The notes below the pieces were generated by a model. The model was not told the DNA's origin. It saw only the letters and a program-made list of their open reading frames with translations, and did not search any database. Source: Prorocentrum cordatum (lineage: Eukaryota; Sar; Dinophyceae; Prorocentrales; Prorocentraceae). Taken from it: a stretch of DNA of 27,500 nucleotides. Positions within the stretch are counted from its first letter, which is position 1. Every line of letters begins with the position of its first letter. Shown here one piece after another: positions 19,701-25,306 of the stretch. The stretch lies in contig CAUYUJ010015764.1 in the NCBI GenBank assembly GCA_963575745.1, positions 283,759-311,258 on the forward strand. Direction: 5' to 3'. The translations under genes and the position numbers were made by a program.

Positions 19701-20444
19701 TACAAAAAATACCGAGATCCTGCCTCGAACTTGGTCGGCCCGTCGCCAGGCGAGAAGCCCACCTCTGAACAGGTCACCGATGAAGTTGAGATAGCTGCGG
19801 CGGCTGAAGCGGAGTCGGGGGTCCATGTAGGAACCGATGTGCTCGAGACCACGCTCCACCTCCGCTCCCCACTGGTAGGCGTCCTTGAGCAGGTGGGTAT
19901 CAAAATCTACGATCATCTTTGCGGCATCTGGCGGCAGCACCTCGGCAAGGGGCACGGGAACGCGTCCGTCACCAGGGAGAGACACCAGAGCACGGTCGTA
20001 GGGTACCACTGTCAAGTCATCGTCCCCGCCATAGGGGACTCTGTTGCCGAGAAGCGCACGCATGGCTTCCTCGTCCGAGGCCGTCTGAGAGGGCGGCCGA
20101 AAAGAATTGATGGTGTCGTACAGGTGGTCAACGGTGGCCCGCTGTCCCAGAGAAGAATTTTTTGCGTCGGCGGCGGAGGAACCCACGAGCCAGTTGAGGG
20201 CCCAGATGCTCTCATTCACCTCGTCCGTGAGCCGACGTCGCCCCTGGGCCCGCTGTCGAACTCCTCGGGAAAGGTGGGAACCAGCGACTGGCTCCTGAGG
20301 AACATAAGGTAGAGGAAGGAGTTCGCGCGGGACGTCACGCTCTTCGGCGACGACACCAGCGAGAAAGCCCAGCCGGCTGGCCGGGAGCGCCCTAGATCTC
20401 GGCCCCACCCTCGGGCCGCAGGGGAGGCCGTCGCCGCCCATCAT
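16326..20444 (-). CDS. Pol: reverse transcriptase and RNase H (frame continues into the MTase)
   Basis: 1,372 codons; the meaningful parts are RT, RNase H and the C-terminal methyltransferase. RT spans residues about 225-450: ISVFFVRKKSGKQRLVVDCR (fingers), YLSLSDVKDYFYACGLP (motif A, Asp299), MPMGWTWSFFFAQ (motif B) and LPCCDNYVAAA (motif C, Asp-Asn where most RTs have Asp-Asp). The RNase H domain spans about 555-748: VEVFDASPAGCGI, LKIGDSLGMILAFAKGRADN and WIPSEIKVADAASR, the DIRS-type ending. Residues about 760-1215 are Gly/Pro/Arg-rich and lie opposite the recombinase frame; I take them as an accidental read-through. The first ATG overlaps the Gag stop in ATGA. It copies element RNA into DNA. 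RT and RNase H show no stop, so they may be intact. Confidence 0.85.
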   Translation of the reverse strand: MMGGDGLPCGPRVGPRSRALPASRLGFLAGVVAEERDVPRELLPLPYVPQEPVAGSHLSRGVRQRAQGRRRLTDEVNESIWALNWLVGSSAADAKNSSLGQRATVDHLYDTINSFRPPSQTASDEEAMRALLGNRVPYGGDDDLTVVPYDRALVSLPGDGRVPVPLAEVLPPDAAKMIVDFDTHLLKDAYQWGAEVERGLEHIGSYMDPRLRFSRRSYLNFIGDLFRGGLLAWRRADQVRGRISVFFVRKKSGKQRLVVDCRRVNARFRECPHVPMGSGSSWADVVMDADSDMYLSLSDVKDYFYACGLPPGLESFFCLPDITGEELKVVTRGDPSFGHLWGSVAVAPAMRVMPMGWTWSFFFAQVLHVHQVHQIRPWVSGAVMQDRVPPPPFRAGTELVLPCCDNYVAAASSPAQADALREDSKRRMTSLGFEVHEEEAARHWAESLGFAIDGLTGEHRPSPAKAWRLRQVCRRMSRQRPWLSGRQLERLLGHATFQFLGHRPLLSIFRSCYTFVQCHYLQPRRLWRTAAEELRAAAALLPFARANMRRPWASEVEVFDASPAGCGIMTATLSKDVVSEIGKVDERWRYAFQCEQPGGPREYALRSAPPVEECFSNAETVLPRDWSRRRWQPVQDFPEVPASMFQDFDWRECVAGRWRDEEHITMLEGRSGLISVRRTCRSLLDRGKRHLKIGDSLGMILAFAKGRADNFGLLMLCRKNAALTVAMDMTIRWRWIPSEIKVADAASRRYLTEDHRSRERGLARLKLRGGSGLGPPAAARAGEGATAAAYTGQTVPWRGICWSPAGARRQPPSQGAAGLGRAAGAASPGVLRPPRGQPGAAAPDAPLPALGRLSSGAASQRRLGPRAADPGAAGAGEDPPGGSQGGRPRDAGGARAERDHGKPPRDEVRRKAVDPLLSPEVQGVLGLCSRPRFRPPQGRGRGRGVGAADGPDVLRWVAGRPGREAARGGEARDPALLQSGARRPAARGPRPRRLSEGRSRGLPPRPSAGVGCRVHRGDALAREAGERPPGVGDARRVPAHWRGDAAPGRGLRPADRRPSRPRARRAHPRLLERRDPHRDRRAGRRGRPVRLGLSDQQGTGAPEGPAGPARGPVRHEARCRQEGLRSGFPRPRARQAEPRELPAPAQRAEPRRPSRAPHASRHHEARQIGEEVREGRSTAESTGRQPEGATRPRRGCRVLHRGSAPWTAVPSGPAAPCLKRRVAAEIFSGSGQLARALARSGVPTEAYDVADGPGADLLRPSVVRLLWDKIRAGSFCFVWFGVPCNTFSRATDRPNGPRPLRSNTYLYGLPDLDAKQRARVSNANMLVRVVCSLARECNKCHVPWVLENPRTSRLWLIDEIRILERKASSVVF
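16790..18214 (-). CDS. tyrosine recombinase (YR) of the retrotransposon
   Basis: A 474-codon frame, offset by one from RT-RNase H. The recognisable core is residues about 145-455. A helical N-terminal part (SIPYYLQKFKEFLDFVVAH) precedes the catalytic part: HDAYLRTGEATRLRAEDF holds box I Arg (R296), QLRRSEPSRD holds the box II Arg (R401), and KRGRSVKRYERDG holds the Tyr nucleophile (Y429). Family members have LRH-S/G-G-P/A-S and GRW-x(5)-S-x-RY. Here the His after LR is Arg, and the W-containing segment between RGR and SV is missing. The enzyme would cut and join the circular intermediate and target. The ATG at 18214 lies inside the RNase H end, so the true start is unclear. The first ~145 residues are low-complexity and may be the wrong frame. 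Probably inactive. Confidence 0.75.
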   Translation of the reverse strand: MPPPVVILQRITAAANEVWPVSSFVEARAWGRPRLLARVRGRLLPPTQAKLSHGEASAGLPRGPAGSRPAKGPRVSGVLQAPPHQACSAPREVSRGLPPPTHRCLPWAASARALPANAGWGRGLQTLARQARARTRPAAVKAGDHEMQEELELKGIMVSLLEMKSVGRQSIPYYLQKFKEFLDFVVAHVFDLHKDEDVGEVWVQLMDLMYFDGWPADQGGKLLAAVKLGIPRFSRAGLGGLPLAARALGGFLRAAPVACRLGLPQAWVVAYIAAMLWRGRLESARRVLVMHDAYLRTGEATRLRAEDFVPPIGDRRGHERGVLTLGSSSVVIPTETGVLDDAVALSDWDFRISKVLGLLKDQRAPHEALFVTKPAAVRKDFDQAFLDLGPDRRNLASCQLRRSEPSRDALLGRRTLPDIMKRGRSVKRYERDGVLQKALAGSPKELLDLAVVAESSIAGALHGQPSRVAQPPRA

Positions 20445-21667
20445 GGATGATCGCCGCCCTGGCCCTCCTTCTCGGGGCCCTTGGGCGGCTTCCTCAAACG
20501 AAGTTCTTCATTGTGCTTGAGCACCTCCTTATACACAGATGTCTTGTCGCGCGCCTTCTCGACCCCGTGCTTGACCAAAGTCGGAGCGACCCGAGCCCTG
20601 CCACGGCCCGGGCCCCAACACATGAAGTCGTCGGCCCCGGCGTAGTCGGTGCCCTCAGGGGAGGCGAGAAGCGCCCGCTCGATCAGCATGGCGCCCCACC
20701 CAAGCGCCTCCAGAGAGACCAGAGTGGGGATGTAGAGCTGGTCCACCTCGGCGGCCAGCTCGAGGACCCTCATGATGTAGAAAAGCCCAGGCACCGAACG
20801 ACCACCCCCGGAATTCCACTGATGAGCCCAATTGTAGTGACGCTGGATGGGGCCACCTTCTCCACTCCGAGCGATCTTCTCCAAATACCAGAGAATGGAT
20901 GCCTCCCCTTCGAGCGGTGAGTCGCCGTAGCCGCGGCGCTGCTTCAGGTCGACGCCCTCCACAAAGCGGCGGCGGCGGGCGTTGCACCGCCACGCCACTG
21001 GAAGAGTCCGAGTGTCCACATCCTCGTCGATCGAGTCGGAGGCGGCCGTGCAACACCGCAAGATCCCTCCAGGAATGACCACCATCATGGCATCAGCGCT
21101 CCCTTTCTTTACGAGAGTGAAGGGATGACCCTCGACCACAGACGGATACACGGATCCACGACTGAAGGACTGATCTGAAGAAGGAGCAATCCGCCAGATC
21201 TCCCCATTCGGAGCGGAAGGCGGCGGCTTCGCCACGGGGGCGTATCCACCGCCACCCCCCTTGCGCTCCTCCTCGTCAACCACAGCCTTGGCACGGAGAA
21301 AGAGAGGCACATCGAGAGGACCTCCTCGCCGACCCGCCCCGAAGGCATATCGAGGCTCCACGGCGGGACCTCGGCCATACATAGTCCCAGTCACCTCACC
21401 CTCAGCGTCAAGCAATCGGAGGGCCTGCAGGTTCCCGGACCCGAAGAGATCCTGCGGGCACACGTCGCCGTCCACTGTCAGACTCCACCAGATCCAATCG
21501 TTCATCGAAAGGTCCTCGCCGTGGACCCTCCCGTAGCACCTCTCGGGGCTCTTGCGGGGAATGCTCACCTCGTGCCAGAGATTCGGCTCGTCCCCGCAAA
21601 AGAGAAGCACCCTCTCTCCAGCGTGCAGACCATACTTGGCGACATCCACGAAGGCCATTGAGAACAA
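20441..21667 (-). CDS. Gag-like protein of the retrotransposon
   Basis: 408 codons, upstream of Pol. The N-terminal part (MAFVDVAKYGLHAGERVLLF, CGDEPNLWHEVSIP, YGRVHGEDLSMNDWIWWSLT) matches a protein type that precedes YR-type pol genes in dinoflagellate genomes as I know them. The middle is Gly/Pro-rich. The C-terminal half is helical (DSPLEGEASILWYLEKIARS, LFYIMRVLELAAEVDQLYIP, EALGWGAMLIERALLASP) and ends in a basic tail (ELRLRKPPKGPEKEGQG). No zinc knuckle is seen. A capsid/RNA-packaging role is inferred from position only. The stop overlaps the next ATG in ATGA (20441-20444), suggesting coupled translation or a frameshift. The frame is intact. Confidence 0.65.
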   Translation of the reverse strand: MFSMAFVDVAKYGLHAGERVLLFCGDEPNLWHEVSIPRKSPERCYGRVHGEDLSMNDWIWWSLTVDGDVCPQDLFGSGNLQALRLLDAEGEVTGTMYGRGPAVEPRYAFGAGRRGGPLDVPLFLRAKAVVDEEERKGGGGGYAPVAKPPPSAPNGEIWRIAPSSDQSFSRGSVYPSVVEGHPFTLVKKGSADAMMVVIPGGILRCCTAASDSIDEDVDTRTLPVAWRCNARRRRFVEGVDLKQRRGYGDSPLEGEASILWYLEKIARSGEGGPIQRHYNWAHQWNSGGGRSVPGLFYIMRVLELAAEVDQLYIPTLVSLEALGWGAMLIERALLASPEGTDYAGADDFMCWGPGRGRARVAPTLVKHGVEKARDKTSVYKEVLKHNEELRLRKPPKGPEKEGQGGDHP

Positions 21668-22025
21668 AGACGAGCAAGGACCAGATGAGTCCTATCACCA
21701 CGTTCGCGTAGAAGGCCGGGCTTCCCAGGACGGCCGCCACCACCTCAGCGCACCAAGGCACGCCCTGCCGCCGCGCCTCCTCGCGCCCAGCAGCCGACCG
21801 CTCGCGCTCACGCCGCTGCTCTCGGAGCTCTGCCAGGACCTCGCTGAGGTCGGGACAGGTCGCAGGGCAGCTGCTGTTCCAGCGCGGCGCCGGAGCAGGG
21901 GCAGCGCAGCTCGGCGCCAGGGGAGCACCGCTCGACGCGCCGAGCCAGACACGGAGAGGCGATGGGGCCAACCACGCTCCTGTGAGGGCCGCAAGAAGAA
22001 CCCCCCCGAGTCCCTGCGGAAACAT
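21408..22025 (-). CDS. 5' ORF with membrane segments, overlaps Gag
   Basis: The ATG at 22025 starts two bases inside A1, at the edge of the repeat (MFPQGLGGVLLAALTGAWLA). A hydrophobic start is followed by a Pro/Ala-rich linker, a charged coiled-coil-like stretch (LSEVLAELREQRRERERSAA) and a second hydrophobic segment (FYANVVIGLIWSLLVFVLNG). After about codon 128 the frame runs on out of phase under the Gag gene, where the Gag frame carries the sensible protein. So either this is a separate small membrane protein or the natural N-terminus of Gag, joined by a frameshift at about 21660. No homologue recognised. Confidence 0.45.
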   Translation of the reverse strand: MFPQGLGGVLLAALTGAWLAPSPLRVWLGASSGAPLAPSCAAPAPAPRWNSSCPATCPDLSEVLAELREQRRERERSAAGREEARRQGVPWCAEVVAAVLGSPAFYANVVIGLIWSLLVFVLNGLRGCRQVWSARWREGASLLRGRAESLARGEHSPQEPREVLREGPRRGPFDERLDLVESDSGRRRVPAGSLRVREPAGPPIA

Positions 22026-22026
22026 T

Positions 22027-22134
22027 GGACCCTGAAAAAACTTGAGCCGTGGGATTGCGGAACGGAAAACGGGCCCAAGACGCCACAAGTATGAGACGGC
22101 CCAGGCAACAGGAGTACCCCATCATTCAAGCACT
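22027..22134 (-). repeat. split direct repeat A1 (108 bp), 5' end of the element
   Basis: In minus sense it begins agtgcttgaatgatgggg and ends ...aagttttttcagggtcc. It has one mismatch to A2. It presumably carries the element's promoter, but no motif is evident. Confidence 0.93.
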
Positions 22135-22160
22135 ATATATATACATATATATATATATAT
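22135..22160. repeat. TA microsatellite, right flank of the retrotransposon
   Basis: atatatatacatatatatatatatat; continuation of the TA tract interrupted by the element. Confidence 0.9.
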
Positions 22161-22674
22161 GAGGATAACATGCTAAGTGGAAAACACTCCAGGCCTCGAA
22201 AAAGATGTACAACATGTGACGTAAAATCGATAATGTGCGGCGCCGCTAACATTAAAAAACGCACGATCAATGTGACCACGTCAACGATTGCGAGCTTTTC
22301 ATCGCAAATGTCATGAGAACTCTGCATTGCATGTGTCGTACTCTGTCTCTTCCGACTTCTCATGAAAGTAAAATGTACAGAATTATATCATATCGTCGAC
22401 GGGCGACCTGCCAGGGTGCGTTTATACCATGAGTGCCACATTGTACGAAGTGAAGTCAAATCTGTCAAGACGTAAATGGGGTGAAAGATGACATGCACAA
22501 TAAATCTCAGACCATGTGAAATAATAAAATCAGAGCATACAATCGTAATAGCCATCAACGTAAGCAGACTGTCATATAATGAGATGTCACGGAACCAGTT
22601 ACAATATTCAGTAACGCAGCATTGTCCAATACATGCATCTGAAAATCAAAAAAAAAAAAAAAAAAAAAAAAATG
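22161..22674. other. AT-rich intergenic sequence with a 25-nt poly(A) run
   Basis: Clearly lower GC than the rest of the window and similar in texture to 15380-15658, the other side of the insertion. There is no gene. A pure A run at 22648-22672 (T run on the minus strand) lies just after the last coding-like codons (NERGNRVWG) of the minus-strand gene to the right. Confidence 0.6.
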
Positions 22675-23159
22675 CCCCAGACACGATTGCCGCGTTCGTT
22701 AAACCAACCAATCGTACGTCCACTGTTGGTGTCCAGCCAAATGTACTCGCAGTCGTTCTCGTCGATGTAGACCCACTTGTCGAGGTAGTAGGACCAATAG
22801 CGGTGCGCGTCGTGCTGGTAGCGTTCGACGTTGCGGCGCCACGACGTCGCCGCGTTGCGGCGTTGGCGCGCAGCACTACGGCTGCGGCCCCTGTGCTCCA
22901 CCTCTCGCGGGAACTGCCTCGGAAGCGCAGTGGGTATCCGCGTGCTCGCAGCGGAGCCGCTGTCTCCAGTCCAGCCAGCGCCGGGGGCACGGCCGCCGAC
23001 GGGGACACTGCGGCGCGGAGATGGAGGGGCAGGAGCACGGTGGACAGGGTCAATGACGGAGGCAATATCCGCGCCCGCCCTGCCTTTCGCTGCGCCTTCG
23101 GGGACCTGCCTGTGGAGCTCAGCCAGCGCAACGCGCTCAGCCAACGCAACGCGGTTCAT
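22675..23159 (-). pseudogene. probable C-terminal block of the KptA-like gene
   Basis: A minus frame whose last part looks coding: ERYQHDAHRYWSYYLDKWVY followed by IDENDCEYIWLDTNSGRTIG and WFNERGNRVWG, rich in aromatic and acidic residues, then a Phe run made by the T tract. The first half is Ala/Arg/Pro-rich and less convincing. It is in a different frame from the block to its right. No family recognised. Assigned to the same gene by strand and adjacency only. Confidence 0.4.
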
Positions 23160-23962
23160 CGATCCCTGACCTCTCCCCGAGGGAGCGGAAAAGGTGATGA
23201 CCCACGTTCAAAACGCTCGCTTCGGCGGAGCGCTCCAGGGGCCTGTGCCCGGCGACCAGCGCACCCCGAATCCACGCTGTCACGAAAATATCGCACGGCA
23301 TCGCGCATACCATCGATCGCGAATTCTTGCTTATTCTGGGCCGCCCTGCCATCAGTCATCTGAGTGTAGAACAGAGGATCAGTCTGAAACCTCTCCACCA
23401 CGTCAACACATGGGCGGCACAGGACAGCGCCGTCGCGCTGGCCATCCGCGCCAGCTCCGCCCGGTCGGCAGTCACCTGAGCGAGGCCCGCCAGCCCCGAC
23501 CCATCTGGCGCGACGCTTCTCTGCCTTAGCCGCCTGCCTGCGAAGGAAATCCTTCCTCTCAGCCCCATCGGAGCACGTGCCCTGGAAGCGGATGGCAACG
23601 TCCGCACGCATGATCTGCCGCACGATTTGCTCGTTCAAATTGCCTCGAATCTACGCGTGAACGTCGGCGAGAAACTGAATATGAGCAACTCGGATCTCCC
23701 CGTACTTTTGCGACTCACTGCACATGTTGCACGCGTCACCATGGAAGCCATCAGAGAGATCACGGTAGCAGCTCTTACAATGACGCTTCTCCTTCAGCAT
23801 GTCAACAGCACCATGTTTAATGAGCTGCTGCACGAGGTCGCGGGCGTCACCACCGGCGCTCAAAGACCGACCGAGACCACGCGGAGCACGATGCGCGATC
23901 AAATGAGCGCGATCGGTGGCGAGATCGGCGGCCAGAGATTCCAATCCTTCGTCGGCCATCGG
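23156..23962 (-). pseudogene. KptA-like gene, Cys-finger block with in-frame TAG
   Basis: The minus frame has ADEGLESLAADLATDRAHLI, then a four-Cys finger (RHCKSCYRDLSDGFHGDACNMC), then YGEIRVAHIQFLADVHA. It meets TAG at 23651-23653 and continues in the same frame as IRGNLNEQIVRQIMRADVAIRF with AERKDFLRRQAAKAEKRRAR. The protein texture is the same before and after the stop, so this is a nonsense codon rather than a natural end. The finger (C-x2-C...C-x2-C) may bind zinc. The block is offset from the frame at 23899-24801, which overlaps it by about 60 bp. Confidence 0.55.
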
Positions 23963-24801
23963 ATCGGAGAGGTCACCTGCCGATATATGTTCACGAGCGT
24001 GGTATGCTGAGGCCGTGCCCTCTGCTCTGTCATGAGCTGCTCTGCTGTGGCACGGAGCTCCGCGTCCCTGGCATCCTTCTCGGCACCTTGCAGATTGTCG
24101 TCAAAGTAGGCCCGCAGGCCCGTGAGCATCTCTTCCCGGGTCGGGGCGCCAGCGGATGCTGTGCCACCAGGATCGGCATCAGGACCCAGGGCACCGGAAG
24201 GGGTCGGGATGGCGTCAGCCTTGATATTGTCCTTCATGGGGTCGCCCAAATACTCGTCGCATTTCGGGTTGGTCAGCACGTCCTTCGCCCATAGGGCAAA
24301 CAAAGACTCGAAAGCGGAATGGAACTTCAGGATGTCGGATGGGGATGTCTCCACAAGACGCTTAGTGGCGTCGTCCTGGATGGTGGCGAAGAAGTGTGGA
24401 ACCCAATGGAAAAGCACCAACTCGCCGTCGTCTTTCCGATCAATGTTCCTCATCATCGTCAGGATGAAGTAGTTGTGTCCACATGCGTCGGGTAGCTGCT
24501 GAGCCCATGGACTGTGCGGATTAAATGACATGTGGTAAAATGGTGAGTCAACGCTGAAGCGAAACATGATGTCGAGGTGGCTGGGGCAGTGATACTTGTC
24601 ATCCTCGTACTTCACAATACACATGTGTTCCACCTCGCAGGGCGGCGTCGTCAACAGTGGCCCAGTGCTGACGGTCTCTGAACCAGAGTCTCTAATCTTT
24701 TCAGGAGATTCTTCTGAAAGGGTTCCAAAGACTGCCTGCAGGTCCTCGACGATCGGGATCGGGGTCGAAATATTTTCTCGTCGTTGCTGACGGCTCGACT
24801 G
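23899..24801 (-). pseudogene. KptA-like gene, central block of unknown function
   Basis: An open minus frame from 24801 that begins usefully at ENISTPIPIVEDLQAVFGTL and runs through MCIVKYEDDKYHCPSHLDIM, RFSVDSPFYHMSFNPHSPWA, HNYFILTMMRNIDRKDDGEL, FHSAFESLFALWAKDVLTNP and a charged tail (EMLTGLRAYFDDNLQGAEKD). Codon use and mixed composition are coding-like. No domain recognised. It is in the same frame as the KptA block and offset from both neighbours. The last ~20 codons (PTKDWNLWPPISPPIALI) are probably out of frame. Confidence 0.5.
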
Positions 24802-25306
24802 TCATCGTGCTCGACAGTGTGGGATTGTCGTGAGTTGCGGGTGCTTCCACCGACGTCTCAATGACGATGTCGTCATCGGATAGGCAGAGATGTTCACCTA
24901 TGTCCCAAGCACGGAGGTAATCGGGCATGTCCGACGGGAGATCGGCACGAAGAGGTACAGCACATCTGAATTCGCATTGTTCATTGCCGTGATCACAATA
25001 CCAAATGTTGGCCCAGTATGGACCATGGCCACGGAACGGGATCATCACACTGACGCGTGATCCCATGTGCTCGATGCCGATGATCGGAGCAAACATTCGC
25101 CCCTTCTCCAGGGCGAGGGCCCTCTGCTTGGTGGCAGGGCATGGGAAGGCGACAGCTCGGCACCGAGATGCGCCGCAACGACGCGCGTAGATGAAATCAC
25201 CGCAGCGACCGTCACCGCCACGTGGCGCGCGGCCCCAGGTACCCTGAGGGAAGTCCTTAACGAGCGGGTCAAATACTGCTTCTTGCAATCCTGCACGATC
25301 TTCCAC
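24701..25306 (-). pseudogene. KptA-like gene, block downstream of the phosphotransferase domain
   Basis: A minus frame with convincing protein sequence: FDPLVKDFPQGTWGRAPRG, FPCPATKQRALALEKGRMFA, PIIGIEHMGSRVSVMIPFRG, HGPYWANIWYCDHGNEQCEF and LPSDMPDYLRAWDIGEHLCL. It continues the protein from the KptA frame (which becomes Arg/Ser/Val nonsense after DWWKIVQDCKK), two bases out of phase. It ends as nonsense after about SATT, where the next frame takes over. No named domain. I read this as an indel in one gene; an unrecognised short intron is the alternative. Confidence 0.5.

Larger units (their letters stand above)
15659..22134 (-). mobile_element. tyrosine-recombinase retrotransposon with split direct repeats and methyltransferase
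   Basis: The complete unit is 6,476 bp. On the minus strand the layout is A1 (22134-22027), coding region, B1 (16056-15927), A2 (15927-15820), a 31-nt spacer and B2 (15788-15659). A copies are 108 bp with one mismatch; B copies are 130 bp and identical. A1-I-B1A2B2 split direct repeats are the hallmark of PAT/Ngaro-type YR elements, which integrate through a circular DNA using a tyrosine recombinase rather than an integrase. The internal order is a membrane-type ORF, Gag-like ORF, RT-RNase H, tyrosine recombinase and methyltransferase. One base (15927) is shared at the B1/A2 joint, and the element edges abut TA repeats with no visible target duplication, as expected for YR elements. The pair of near-identical repeats suggests a recent insertion. 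Confidence 0.88.

Noticed and set aside
22648-22672. Poly(A) run as a retroposon tail
   Set aside because: It is on the plus strand, while the adjacent coding-like sequence is minus, and no target duplication or plus-strand gene precedes it.
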